From Leptospira dzoumogneensis (GTDB lineage Bacteria > Spirochaetota > Leptospiria > Leptospirales > Leptospiraceae), in assembly GCF_004770895.1 (NCBI RefSeq), contig NZ_RQHS01000022.1, positions 109,671-173,670 of the forward strand: a stretch of DNA of 64,000 bases, written 5' to 3'. Shown here in pieces: positions 36,443 to 49,049 of this stretch (the first letter of the stretch is position 1; each line of letters opens with the position of its first letter). Under the pieces are notes generated by a model. The model did no database searches, was not told where the DNA came from, and saw only the letters and a list, made by a program, of their open reading frames with translations. Position numbers and translations under genes: made by a program.

Positions 36443-37875
36443 GTTTTAGAACAAATATCGCAATTTCCGCAGGAATGGAAACTTGCACCGAAATATTCGT
36501 ATAAAAACTCCCTTCTACACTTTTCCGACTTCAAATACATAAGCATCTGATACAACCGATTCAAACTCGCCTTTTTTCTTTCTTCCAGAACTTTCGGGTC
36601 CGTTAAAACGTCCGGCAATTCTCCGCGTAAAACAAGAGACCTTCTCTCCAAATCTCCCGATGTAACTCCATGTCTTTCGAAAAGATTGAGAACCGTCTGT
36701 AAACGGTGATCGCCTCGATTCTTATGCACTACCATTGATTGTAATTCTTCATATTCAAGAGAGGATAATTTCTCTCCAACCGACTTTAAGACCCTATGTA
36801 CTCGGATCATAAAATTCTCATCCGGATTCTGCCATTCGATAAAATCCATAAGAACAGATAAGTCGTCTTGGTTATAAAACAAAAGACAGTCGGAAGGATT
36901 ACCATCCCTTCCCGCTCTTCCTATTTCCTGGTAATAAGATTCCAAAGAAGAAGGTAGTTCGGCATGAATGATCGTGCGAATATTCGCCTTATCCACTCCC
37001 ATCCCGAATGCATTCGTGGCTAAGAGTAATGTGTTTTTAGAATTTAGAAAATCGTTTTGGATCCTTCTTCTTTTATCGGAAGGCAGCAGCCCGTGATAAA
37101 CTCTATACCGGATCTTCTCCATATCCAAAAGTTCCGAAAAACTTTCTATGTTTTTGATCAGATTAAAGTATACGATCGTATTTCCTTGCAGATTTTTTAG
37201 ATAAGAGATCAGTTCCTTTGCCTTAGAAGAAGAATCCACGAAAGTCCTGACTTCCAAATAAAGATTCGGCCTGGAAATCCCTTCGTTATATACTTCGATC
37301 TCCGATTCGGATAAACCGATTTGTTTGATTATATCCTTTTGGATCTCTTTTGTCGCTGTTGCAGTTAATGCGATTATCCTAGGATATTTTAAGATCTTTC
37401 TAAATTCGTGGATCTTTGTGTAGTCAGGCCTAAAATCATGTCCCCATTGGCTGATACAATGGGCCTCGTCTACAACCAATAAAGAAACTTTTCTGGTCTT
37501 GAATATTTCCAAAAAATGGAACTTACGAAATCTTTCGGGAGAAACATAAAGAATTTTATATTTTCCATTCTTCAAATTTTCATAACGAAGATTACGTTCT
37601 TCTTTAGAGATAGATGAATTCACGAACTCCGCATCTATTCCTAAAGATTTCAGTTTATCTACTTGGTCTTGCATAAGAGCAATCAATGGAGAAATTACAA
37701 CGGTCAATTCTTCCAAGGCCAAGGCAGGCAATTGGTAACATAAAGATTTACCCATACCAGTAGGCATGATCACTAGACAGTTTTTGCCTTCTAAAACATC
37801 TCTGATAATTTTTTCTTGAGAAGATCTGAATTCGGAGACTCCGAATATCTTTTTTAATTCTTGTAGATCGGACAT
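36439..37875 (-). CDS. recQ: RecQ-family ATP-dependent DNA helicase, short form
   Basis: 478 residues. The superfamily 2 helicase motifs are I MPTGMGKS, Ia SPLIALMQDQV, II VVDEAHCISQWGHDFR, III ALTATAT, V ATNAFGMGVDK and VI QEIGRAGRDG. A C-terminal zinc region has CRREFLYEYFG and CGNCDIC, four cysteines in total. The full winged-helix RQC and HRDC domains of E. coli RecQ are missing, so this is a short RecQ. It unwinds 3'-tailed DNA in repair. It is convergent with the histidine kinase gene, overlapping its stop by four bases. Confidence 0.92.
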   Translation of the reverse strand: MSDLQELKKIFGVSEFRSSQEKIIRDVLEGKNCLVIMPTGMGKSLCYQLPALALEELTVVISPLIALMQDQVDKLKSLGIDAEFVNSSISKEERNLRYENLKNGKYKILYVSPERFRKFHFLEIFKTRKVSLLVVDEAHCISQWGHDFRPDYTKIHEFRKILKYPRIIALTATATKEIQKDIIKQIGLSESEIEVYNEGISRPNLYLEVRTFVDSSSKAKELISYLKNLQGNTIVYFNLIKNIESFSELLDMEKIRYRVYHGLLPSDKRRRIQNDFLNSKNTLLLATNAFGMGVDKANIRTIIHAELPSSLESYYQEIGRAGRDGNPSDCLLFYNQDDLSVLMDFIEWQNPDENFMIRVHRVLKSVGEKLSSLEYEELQSMVVHKNRGDHRLQTVLNLFERHGVTSGDLERRSLVLRGELPDVLTDPKVLEERKKASLNRLYQMLMYLKSEKCRREFLYEYFGASFHSCGNCDICSKT

Positions 37876-37947
37876 TCGGACAGTTTCCTTTTTGGAGCCG
37901 ATCCTATTTTTGCCAATCCGGTTTTAAATTCTTTTGGAGAATAAAAA

Positions 37948-37973
37948 AAGCCCCCGTCTCTCGACGAGGGCTT
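37948..37973 (-). terminator. Rho-independent terminator of the giant lipoprotein gene
   Basis: On the minus strand AAGCCCTCGTC pairs with GACGGGGGCTT around GAGA and runs into a T-tract (A-run at 37943-37949 on the plus strand). Confidence 0.9.
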
Positions 37974-38003
37974 GGAAACCGTTCAGAGAGCTTAGAACGA
38001 TAC

Positions 38004-41000
38004 TTAGTACTGGTTTTCCAAACAAGTAATCTCCGTATTACGGTTCGAAATTAAAGTGTGGCTTACACAATAATTCTCCACCGGTGGAGGGTTATTTGTA
38101 GGATAATAGTAAGTCGCAGAGGTCGTGCTGATAGAACTACCATAATATCCAGTCGGACCTAAGTTTCTGTCTTCCCTTGGAATAATTCCACAGGCCCAGC
38201 CTTCTCCCCAATAATCGAAAACTACTCTTCTATAATATCCCGCATTTGAGCCGGAGTAATATCGAGAGTATCCAGAAGGACAACTTGCTGTAGGAGCAGT
38301 CCCGTTATCTTGCACAACATTTGTTACGAACGCACAATTGTGAAGATTACAACCCTGTGATTCGACTGCAGAACCCGCACAGCCTTGTGTAGGATCCAAA
38401 CAAACTCTGGATCTGGATTGGGTTCCAGGTCCACATTTAGTACTACAAGTACTCCAGCTTGAGAAGGTTCCCCAACCGGATGTTCCTTCTAAAGTTTTTG
38501 CACTTAGAGTTCCAATCCAAGAACTTTTATTTCCCACATCATCCACTGCGATAATACAGAAATTGTACACAGTATTCTGCAACAATCCTCCCACTATATA
38601 GGACACGGCCTGACCCGGAACGTAATTATCTAAGTTCGGATAACGTGTGTCTACCGCTGCACTACATTCCGCGTTATTTGTGATCGGAGAAAGTGATACT
38701 CCTATCTTATAACTGGATACCGGTCCGACCATTCCGTCGTCTCCGACATTATACCAATTCAGTTGGATTTGATCTAAAGAAATAGCGGCTGCAGATCTGC
38801 TGGAAACCGGATCAGGAACCACACTATCCAAGTCCTTAGCGGAAATTTGAACCGAGTCTATGCCAGTTCTTGCTCCCCCGAAACAGGTTCCAGGATCATC
38901 CTTAAAGGAAAGTTCCAGTAGATAATTGCCGGGAATATCCGGAACGAAAGACGCAGACAACTGGTTTGCATTCGTAATATTAGAATCTAATAATGCAGAT
39001 CCGACCGGTCTGCTGATAAATCTCCATTGGTATGAATAGTTGGATACATTCGCTCCACAAATCCCTTTATCAGGATCGGAAGAGTTCGTACCATTCAAAT
39101 TCACGACTTGAGAGATCATTCTATCCAATTGGTCCGGCCCTGCATCCACAATAGGAGCCTTATTACTCATACGTGTCCTTGCAGAAACTGTTCCGTTCCA
39201 ACTGCTGCGATTGCTTACTTCATCATACGCTCTCACGCAGAAATAATATCTGGTATCTTCCGAAAGATCATTTACCCTAAATGTGACAGACGATCCTGCT
39301 GTAATACCGAATAACGCATTCGGGATCGAAACAGCCCCGTCACAATCGTTATCAGTATTGATCACGTTGGTGGATTTACGAACATCATAAGCGGCCGCGA
39401 TGCCGGTATTATTATCATCTCCTACGGCAGTCCAAGTTAGATCCACTGAAGTTTCGTTTACGGTAACCGCATTTAAATTGGTGATATTTCCCGGACGAGT
39501 TAAGTCAGGAGTAGCCGGAGTTGTTGCCTGAACAGTTCCTGTCCAAGAACTTCTGTTCCCGTTCCAATCGAATGCACGAATACAATAATAGTATGTGCTG
39601 TTCGGAGAATGTCCGTTGATATCCAATACTTCAGGTAAACCGGAATTTTTCGGGACTAAGGAATGCGCAATTGCAGGCGCGGAATCACATTGAAGGTTGT
39701 TAGTGATCGCGGCAGAAGCCCTTCTTACCTCATATGCCGCGGCACGACCGGAACCGCTATCATTGCCCGGAGCGGTCCAACGAAGTCTTACTTGAGTGAA
39801 TGTCATTGCAGTTGCAGTCAAGTCGGTGATAGAACTTGGAGCAACGGAATCCACTACTGTCACTTTTGTGGTAGCGCTGGTATTTCCTATAGTTGCAGTC
39901 ACTCCCGCAAGCCCGGGAGCATTCGCATGTAATGTGGAATTTGTCAAAGTTCCTACCGGAACTCCGCTGACTGCATTTCCTGTAACGACCATATTCGGAC
40001 GAACATAACGTGGTTGACCCGCAAAAGATGCGGATACTGCAAAAGTAACATTTTCACCCACGTCCATTTTCAGAACGGAAGGGATCAAAGTTAAACTATC
40101 AATAGGAGGATTTGTTTCTCCATTAGGAGTGCGGTCCGCAATATTCGGGATCCCATCCGTATCCGAATCGGGAAACAGAGTGGCCGGCGGAGAAGCAGCA
40201 CTATTTGGATTAAAACCGTTATCCACTTCCCAAGCATCTAGATATCCATCATTATCCTGGTCTGTTTTGAATCCGGAAGTATAAGTGGGATTTCCGGCAT
40301 CTACAGGATATTTAAATGTGTCCGAAGTAGGATGACTGGAATTATTTCCATAAGAATCCACAGCCAAGACCTGCATTTGGATCCCGCCAGAAACCATCGC
40401 TTCATATGGAATATTTGCGCTGTACCAATTTCCGGATTCAGGAGTCATGGGAATAGCAACCAAACTATTTCCTACCGTTCCGGTAAGAAGATACACTTGC
40501 ATTGGATCCCCATCCGGCTCTATAACTCTAGTCCTGACCATATAAGGTAAATAAGAACAATTCGTTTTAAAATAATAGAAAGCTCCCATTATATTCGGAG
40601 CATTATTTCCCGCCGGAGGAGTTCCCCCGCCGAATACCGAAAATGTACGAGTGGAAATCGTGATTTTATCGCCGTTTATGGATGTTCTTCCGGTATTCCA
40701 ACCTCCGGTAATCCTTCCTGAATTATTATCTTCAGGCGTTTGGCTGATCACAAATCCCTGGGACTTCTTCCGATTTAAATTCAGAGAACTTAATTTATCA
40801 GAATCTAATGTGATTGTTATGATAACGTCCTTTTTAAATCTATAAGAAGGAGTTATTTCATACAAAGAAGTTGTAGGAAAATATCCTTGTGGAAGAGAAT
40901 TGGAAGGCGGATCGTATTTAGTGATCTCAAAAGATTCTTCTCCATCCATCGCACCTTCCGGGATGAAAACCGTAAAAAGACCGTCTGTGGATTGTATGGT

Positions 41001-41174
41001 GGTCCCGCTTGGCCCGGAATTTCCGCTTCCTGCGAATACTCCCGCTTTTTCCAATGATAAGAATGACAAATTAGATTTCTCATCCCATCCGACAATTTTA
41101 TTTAAAACTTGGCAGCCCGCAAGAAAGCTTGTGACAGCTAACGCTATACCTACCGAGCGAATTAGATTACGCAT
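38004..41174 (-). CDS. Giant surface lipoprotein with TSP3-like, FN3, PKD and thrombospondin type-1 domains
   Basis: 1056 residues from ATG 41174, chosen for AGGAG seven bases upstream. The lipobox FLAGC puts Cys at about 20. Domains in order: an N-terminal beta domain, calcium-binding TSP3-like repeats (DQDNDGYLDAWEVDNG, DSDTDGIPNIAD), a bacterial Ig-like domain, FN3 domains with a shared ITNN/NTDN-C pattern (about 450, 560 and 790), a PKD-type domain between them, and near the end a thrombospondin type-1 repeat (FSSWSTCSTKCGPGTQSR). A Cys- and Tyr-rich C-terminal domain follows. The make-up suggests an adhesin or matrix-binding surface protein. It is a single-gene unit with a strong terminator. 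Confidence 0.88.
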   Translation of the reverse strand: MRNLIRSVGIALAVTSFLAGCQVLNKIVGWDEKSNLSFLSLEKAGVFAGSGNSGPSGTTIQSTDGLFTVFIPEGAMDGEESFEITKYDPPSNSLPQGYFPTTSLYEITPSYRFKKDVIITITLDSDKLSSLNLNRKKSQGFVISQTPEDNNSGRITGGWNTGRTSINGDKITISTRTFSVFGGGTPPAGNNAPNIMGAFYYFKTNCSYLPYMVRTRVIEPDGDPMQVYLLTGTVGNSLVAIPMTPESGNWYSANIPYEAMVSGGIQMQVLAVDSYGNNSSHPTSDTFKYPVDAGNPTYTSGFKTDQDNDGYLDAWEVDNGFNPNSAASPPATLFPDSDTDGIPNIADRTPNGETNPPIDSLTLIPSVLKMDVGENVTFAVSASFAGQPRYVRPNMVVTGNAVSGVPVGTLTNSTLHANAPGLAGVTATIGNTSATTKVTVVDSVAPSSITDLTATAMTFTQVRLRWTAPGNDSGSGRAAAYEVRRASAAITNNLQCDSAPAIAHSLVPKNSGLPEVLDINGHSPNSTYYYCIRAFDWNGNRSSWTGTVQATTPATPDLTRPGNITNLNAVTVNETSVDLTWTAVGDDNNTGIAAAYDVRKSTNVINTDNDCDGAVSIPNALFGITAGSSVTFRVNDLSEDTRYYFCVRAYDEVSNRSSWNGTVSARTRMSNKAPIVDAGPDQLDRMISQVVNLNGTNSSDPDKGICGANVSNYSYQWRFISRPVGSALLDSNITNANQLSASFVPDIPGNYLLELSFKDDPGTCFGGARTGIDSVQISAKDLDSVVPDPVSSRSAAAISLDQIQLNWYNVGDDGMVGPVSSYKIGVSLSPITNNAECSAAVDTRYPNLDNYVPGQAVSYIVGGLLQNTVYNFCIIAVDDVGNKSSWIGTLSAKTLEGTSGWGTFSSWSTCSTKCGPGTQSRSRVCLDPTQGCAGSAVESQGCNLHNCAFVTNVVQDNGTAPTASCPSGYSRYYSGSNAGYYRRVVFDYWGEGWACGIIPREDRNLGPTGYYGSSISTTSATYYYPTNNPPPVENYCVSHTLISNRNTEITCLENQY

Positions 41175-41353
41175 CTTAGTTCTCCTAATCTCAAATTTCA
41201 CTTAACGTTCATTTTTAGATTTTGAAGAATATAACCCAAACGGATTAAGTTCCGTCAACTGGAGAAAATTTTTTGACTAGTTTTACATAAAATTTGAAAA
41301 AAATTTACGGATCAGGGAACCTTCTCTCGATTTTTTTACCCCGTTTTGGATAA

Positions 41354-41382
41354 AATTTTTTGTAGCGCTCCCTACAAAAATT
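41354..41382. terminator. AT-rich stem-loop in the divergent intergenic region
   Basis: AATTTTTTGTAG pairs with CTACAAAAATT around CGCTCC. It could act as a terminator in either direction or as an operator; it lies 40 bases before the DUF2834 gene. Confidence 0.4.
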
Positions 41383-41421
41383 CAGACTCTTTGTTATTAA
41401 ACTTTTAACCAAGAGAACAAA

Positions 41422-41745
41422 ATGAATCTTTCCATATTTAGAAATCTTCTGATCACCTTAGGCTCTGTGTTTACCGCAGGCTTTTTATATTTAGTGCTCC
41501 CACCTTTATCACAAAACTTCGATGTGATCGGTGCGTTCTTAGGAGGATTTGTAAATCCGTTCTCCAGCGCTTATGCCCTGGATATAATTTTTACCTGGCT
41601 TGTGCTCGCGGCTTGGATCGTATATGATGCAAAAACAAAAGGGATCAAGAATGGATGGATCGCACTTCTACTCGGTGTGGTTCCCGGTGTGGCAGTCGGA
41701 GCTGCTTATTATATTTATCTAAGAGAAAAGCAAGGCCGCAATTGA
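41422..41745 (+). CDS. DUF2834-family small membrane protein
   Basis: 107 residues with three membrane helices (about 7-28, 51-67 and 77-97). The Asp-Ile-Ile-Phe-Thr-Trp (DIIFTWLVLAAW) and the late GVAVGAAYYIYLRE pattern match DUF2834 as I remember it. The family has no known role. It has an AGAG-type ribosome site and stands alone, 160 bases before the ABC exporter genes. A TGTAGGAATTCC palindrome half follows the stop. Confidence 0.75.
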   Translation: MNLSIFRNLLITLGSVFTAGFLYLVLPPLSQNFDVIGAFLGGFVNPFSSAYALDIIFTWLVLAAWIVYDAKTKGIKNGWIALLLGVVPGVAVGAAYYIYLREKQGRN

Positions 41746-41906
41746 TTTTGTAGGAATTCCAATATTCGGTTTCCATATGATGGAAACCGACCAATCTCCA
41801 GGGGACTACAAAACCATTCTATCTTCTAAAATTGGTGTGGGCCAATCTAATCGAGTTTCATATTTTGGATAATCCCATAATTTATTGAACGGTTTGAAGG
41901 AATCGT

Positions 41907-42842
41907 ATGAACTCCAACTCTCCCATTGTTTCCATCCAAAACCTCTCCAAATCCTATTCCAACGGATTCCAAGCCTTAAAAAATATAAACTTGGATATTG
42001 AAAAAGGAGAGATCATCGCTCTTTTAGGCCCGAATGGCGCCGGAAAAACGACCCTGATCTCTATTATCTGCGGGATAGTAAATCCCAGCTCCGGTTCCGT
42101 TTCCGTCGGCGGTTACGATATTATCAAAGATTACAGAAAGACCAGATCCATGATAGGTCTTGTTCCCCAAGAACTCACAGTCCATGCATTCGAATCCGTT
42201 TTGACTACTACGAATTTTAGCAGAGGCCTGTTCGGAAAATCGCCTAACAAAGAATATATCGAAGAACTTCTAAAATCTCTTTCTCTTTTAGAAAAAAAAG
42301 ACCAGATGATCATGACCTTATCCGGAGGAATGAAAAGAAGAGTACTGATCGCAAAAGCATTATCTCACGAACCATTAGTCTTATTTTTAGATGAACCTAC
42401 CGCAGGTGTGGATGTAGAGCTTAGAAAAGATATGTGGAATGTAGTAAGAGCTCTCAGAGACAAAGGTGTCACCATCATCCTCACCACACACTATATCGAA
42501 GAAGCGGAAGAGATCGCAGACAGAGTCGGTATCATGAACAAGGGAGAATTGGTCCTTGTAGAAAAGAAAACCGAACTAATGCATAAATTAGGAAAAAAAC
42601 AGATCTTGTTGGATCTTGTTTCTCCTCTCCAAAGTCTGCCGAATAATTTTAACGGTTATGAACTGGAATTAAAGAACGAAGGAAAACAATTATTGTATAC
42701 CTACGACGGCCAGGAAAAACAAACCGGGATCGCAAACTTCTTGGAACAATTGAGAAAATCCGGAATAGAATTCAGGGATCTGAATACCACCCAAAGCAGT
42801 TTGGAAGAAATTTTCGTACAATTAGTGAAGGAATCCAAATGA
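41907..42842 (+). CDS. ABC-2-type exporter ATPase
   Basis: 311 residues. Walker A is [10 protein letters not shown], the signature [14 protein letters not shown], Walker [14 protein letters not shown], and the H-loop [14 protein letters not shown]. The long C-terminal extension (about 215-311) and the glycan/drug exporter type (CcmA/YadG-like) fit an ABC-2 system. AAGGA precedes ATG 41907. It overlaps the permease by four bases, so both subunits are made together. Substrate unknown; homologues move drugs or surface polymers. Confidence 0.93.
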   Translation: MNSNSPIVSIQNLSKSYSNGFQALKNINLDIEKGEIIALLGPNGAGKTTLISIICGIVNPSSGSVSVGGYDIIKDYRKTRSMIGLVPQELTVHAFESVLTTTNFSRGLFGKSPNKEYIEELLKSLSLLEKKDQMIMTLSGGMKRRVLIAKALSHEPLVLFLDEPTAGVDVELRKDMWNVVRALRDKGVTIILTTHYIEEAEEIADRVGIMNKGELVLVEKKTELMHKLGKKQILLDLVSPLQSLPNNFNGYELELKNEGKQLLYTYDGQEKQTGIANFLEQLRKSGIEFRDLNTTQSSLEEIFVQLVKESK

Positions 42843-43600
42843 ATCTGAACGCAATCAAAGCCATCTATTTTTTCGAAATGGCAAGGACAAGAAGGACATT
42901 GATGCAAAGTATTGCATCACCTGTTCTTTCTACTTCTTTGTATTTTATCGTTTTCGGTTCTGCGATCGGATCCAGGATCCAAGAAGTGAACGGAGTGTCT
43001 TACGGTTCCTTTATCGTGCCGGGACTGGTTATGCTTTCTCTATTGACTGAAAGTATTTCCAACGCTTCCTTCGGGATCTATTTCCCTAAATTTACCGGAA
43101 CTATTTACGAAATTTTATCCGCACCGGTTTCCAGCATGGAAGCAGTGATCGGTTTCGTAGGAGCTGCAGCGACCAAGTCTTTGATCTTAGGTTCCATCAT
43201 GCTTGCAACAGCTTCTTTGTTTGTCGAAATTAAGATCGCTCATCCATTCTTGATGGTGTTCTTTTTGATACTAACCTGTGTTTCATTCAGTTTATTCGGG
43301 TTTATCATAGGGATTTGGGCGGATAATTTCGAAAAACTGCAAGTCATTCCTATGTTAGTCATCACTCCTTTGGTTTTTTTGGGGGGAAGTTTTTATTCCG
43401 CAAGCATGCTCCCTCCTTTCTGGCAGACTGTTACTCTATTCAACCCGATCCTATATCTGGTCAGCGGGTTCAGATGGAGTTTTTACGAAATAGGAGATGT
43501 AAGCCTTGAGATCAGTTTAGCAATGATCTCTCTTTTCTTAATTTCTTGCCTATGTGTTGTAGCTTGGATGTTCAAGACTGGATATCATATTAAGAAATAA
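42839..43600 (+). CDS. ABC-2-type exporter permease
   Basis: 253 residues with six helices of the ABC-2 family (YadH/NodJ-like). The [25 protein letters not shown] and [19 protein letters not shown] regions (core [10 protein letters not shown]) are recognisable. It makes the membrane part of the exporter with the preceding ATPase, which it overlaps by four bases. The gene converges with the SpoIIE phosphatase gene 21 bases downstream, and no strong terminator is visible between them. Confidence 0.92.
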   Translation: MNLNAIKAIYFFEMARTRRTLMQSIASPVLSTSLYFIVFGSAIGSRIQEVNGVSYGSFIVPGLVMLSLLTESISNASFGIYFPKFTGTIYEILSAPVSSMEAVIGFVGAAATKSLILGSIMLATASLFVEIKIAHPFLMVFFLILTCVSFSLFGFIIGIWADNFEKLQVIPMLVITPLVFLGGSFYSASMLPPFWQTVTLFNPILYLVSGFRWSFYEIGDVSLEISLAMISLFLISCLCVVAWMFKTGYHIKK

Positions 43601-43621
43601 TAAAACAGTGGGGAATACGGC

Positions 43622-46801
<3,180 letters not shown>

Positions 46802-46836
46802 ATCGGCAGCATAAAAAGAATCTCGAAACCGGTTTC

Positions 46837-46842
46837 CGTCAA
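46837..46842 (-). promoter_or_regulatory. Candidate -35 element of SpoIIE paralogue 1
   Basis: On the minus strand TTGACG lies 35 nt before the start codon. A perfect 12-bp palindrome GAAACCGGTTTC follows at 46825-46836 within the would-be spacer. No clear -10 or ribosome site is visible, so a very short or leaderless message is possible. Confidence 0.35.
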
Positions 46843-46913
46843 GAAGATTGTTTGAGAATTAGAACCGGTTATAGGAGAAGAAGCGATTAGAACGATTCCA
46901 TTCGAAAAAGCGA

Positions 46914-47819
46914 CTAAGCTCCCAATCTCTCCTGCTCTGAATTTCTAGGAGAAAGACCATGTATCCTTTTATAAGCTTTGGAAAAAGCAAACGCAGAAGA
47001 ATAACCCACGGTCCTTGCAATCTCTTCCAAGGTAAAATTTTCCTCTGCCATCAGAGCTTTACCCCTATCCATTCTTAATTTTGCCAAATAATCCATGGGA
47101 GTGGACCCCAAAACATCTCTGAATCGATTTGCAATAGAAGCCCTTGAAACACCGACTGCTCTGGATAATTTTTCCAAGGTCCAAGGATGAGAAAGTTTTC
47201 TGTGTAATGCTTCTAATGCCCTCAAGATCTTTTCGTCTTTAAACGCACTTCTCCATCCGGGAGAAGAAGAAGGATGGGTCTCCAGCCAGTGTCGGATTAC
47301 GTAGTATAGAAGAATATCGGTCAATCTTTGCAGTATCAGATCGGAACCGATACCTGAATCCAATTCTTGAGAGATCAATACTTGGGTAGTGTTCAATGGA
47401 TGATGCGCTAAAACATCGGATGACTTTACTAAAATAAAATCAGGGAGTTCTAAAAAGAACGGATGTTGTACCGTTTCAGGAACCTCGTAACGAACTGAAA
47501 CAAATGTGGTTAAAGGTAGTTTTTCGGACTTCTTTTGTTTTTCGGATAATTCTCTGAACTTGGCAATGTCCACGACCTTATCATTGGGAGAATATACCAG
47601 CTCATGATCCAAACCTTTTGCAACGAATAGAATATCTCCTTTTTCCAAATGGATCAGTTTGCCTTTGATCCTTGCATAACAAGAACCTTGGGAAAGAATA
47701 TGGAATCCTCCGCTCCTTTCACAAGGAAAACGAAATCCCCAAGGTTTATACAGGGAAGTTCTGGCGAGTAGATCCGCTTTCCAGCCTGCATTTGTCAATA
47801 TTTCCGAAAGAATGTCCAT
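46914..47819 (-). CDS. AraC-family regulator with cupin-like N-domain
   Basis: 301 residues. The N-terminal half is a cupin-type sensor (GFHILSQGSCYARIKG, LEKGDILFVAKGLDHEL). The C-terminal half has the two AraC helix-turn-helix units (WTLEKLSRAVGVSRASIANRF and FTLEEIARTVGYSSAFAFSKAYK). The dimer-free, cupin-6-type layout is common for activators of a nearby oxidoreductase. It is divergent from the NmrA-like gene at 47949, and an 8-bp inverted repeat lies between them. The start is at 47819. Confidence 0.93.
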   Translation of the reverse strand: MDILSEILTNAGWKADLLARTSLYKPWGFRFPCERSGGFHILSQGSCYARIKGKLIHLEKGDILFVAKGLDHELVYSPNDKVVDIAKFRELSEKQKKSEKLPLTTFVSVRYEVPETVQHPFFLELPDFILVKSSDVLAHHPLNTTQVLISQELDSGIGSDLILQRLTDILLYYVIRHWLETHPSSSPGWRSAFKDEKILRALEALHRKLSHPWTLEKLSRAVGVSRASIANRFRDVLGSTPMDYLAKLRMDRGKALMAEENFTLEEIARTVGYSSAFAFSKAYKRIHGLSPRNSEQERLGA

Positions 47820-47838
47820 ATTTTAAGAATAAACTATA

Positions 47839-47874
47839 ATATCCAAAAGTCGATTCCTTTATACTCTTGGATAT
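47839..47874. promoter_or_regulatory. Inverted repeat in the araC-like/NmrA-like divergent region
   Basis: ATATCCAA (47839-47846) and TTGGATAT (47867-47874) form a perfect 8-bp inverted repeat with a 20-bp centre. It lies just upstream of the AraC-type gene and could be its binding site. Confidence 0.55.
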
Positions 47875-47948
47875 GTTTTTTAGATCCTGAGACATAGCCT
47901 AAATCCAGAACATCTTGTATCATTTAAAGTTACAGGAGAATAGATCAA

Positions 47949-48800
47949 ATGAAAATTTTCGTTTATGGTGGAGCTGGGCAGATCTCCAGTTCGGTAATTT
48001 CTAAACTATTGGATTTAGGTCATGAAGTATATGCAGGCACCAGAAAACCTGAAGCAGGCAAAAAACTTCCGGGACTAACCTGGGTATTTGCGGATGCTAC
48101 CCAGCCTACAAAAGGAATAGAAGTTTTGGAAAAAGTGGAGAGAGCCTTCTTCATTTCTCCCCCTGGATACACGGACCAATATTCAGTATTAAACCCTTGG
48201 TTCGAAAAAGCCAAAACTTCTTCTTTAAAGAAGGTAGTTTTAATGAGCGCAATGGGAGTGGACTTTGCTCCTCCCGAGGCCCCGTTCAGAAAATTAGAGA
48301 TCAGTTTGGAAAACTCGGGAGTTCCTTTTACTATCTTAAGACCGAATTGGTTCATGCAGAACTTCCAAACATATTGGCTTTCCGGAATATTAAAAGATAA
48401 GAAGATATTCTTCCCTGCCGGAAATGCAAAGACCAGCTTTATCCATACGGATGATATATCATCCTCGGTAGTTTCCGCTCTTTTGAATGATCAGTTCAAC
48501 GGAAAAGGGATCACATTAACCGGAAAAGAAGCTCTCACTCATGAAGAAGTAGCTGAAAAAATTTCTAAACATACCGGCCTAAAGATAAGTTACGCAGATA
48601 TCAGCCCGGAGGAATTTAAGACAGGTCTTTTACAAGCAGGTGTGCCGGAAGACTATGCAAGCTTTATGGTATTCATTGCCGGAGCATTAAAAGAAGGTCA
48701 TTCTTCTCCTATACTAAATACCGTTCGGGAGATTACAGGAAAAGATCCTATCTCTTTCGATGAGTATGCGGAGCAAAACAAAAAGGTCTGGTTGAATTAA
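47949..48800 (+). CDS. NmrA-like NAD(P)H-binding oxidoreductase
   Basis: 283 residues of the atypical short-chain dehydrogenase group (NmrA/QOR2-like). The Rossmann start is KIFVYGGAGQISSSVI, followed by AGTRKPE (NADP-type Arg), a LMSAMGVDFA strand, LRPNWFMQNF and a SFIHTDDIS. The usual catalytic Tyr-x3-Lys pair is not evident. Substrate unknown; relatives act on quinones, flavonoids or azo compounds, or merely sense NADP. AGGAG precedes the ATG. It is divergent from the AraC-type gene, which probably controls it. Confidence 0.88.
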   Translation: MKIFVYGGAGQISSSVISKLLDLGHEVYAGTRKPEAGKKLPGLTWVFADATQPTKGIEVLEKVERAFFISPPGYTDQYSVLNPWFEKAKTSSLKKVVLMSAMGVDFAPPEAPFRKLEISLENSGVPFTILRPNWFMQNFQTYWLSGILKDKKIFFPAGNAKTSFIHTDDISSSVVSALLNDQFNGKGITLTGKEALTHEEVAEKISKHTGLKISYADISPEEFKTGLLQAGVPEDYASFMVFIAGALKEGHSSPILNTVREITGKDPISFDEYAEQNKKVWLN

Positions 48801-49049
48801 AACAGTCTCTTGTTCGACCTTGATCCGATCTTTGGATCGATCGAGGTCGAGCGATTGTTACAAAACCGAGATCACCTAATTATAAAAAGTCGAAATGGAA
48901 AAATAGTACGAAAGTTTTAGTGCACAGCGCGTTTGTCGATCAAACGCTCGATAAAAATCTGAAATAGCAGCCCCATTCGTTGCTATTTATCATGTATTCA
49001 GTAATCCTCTTGACAATTAGTCATTTATGCAAAATCTAACAAGTCCGAT
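48801..49049. other. Intergenic region with three stem-loops and a -35-like element
   Basis: A long imperfect hairpin (48815-48849, CGACCT with AGGTCG) probably ends the NmrA-like gene. A perfect 7-bp stem GCGTTTG-TCGAT-CAAACGC (about 48928-48946) and another AAATAGCA/TGCTATTT (about 48962-48988) follow. TTGACA at 49010-49015 lies 34 nt before the next start codon; a weak AATCTA could be its -10. No gene is visible here. Confidence 0.5.
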
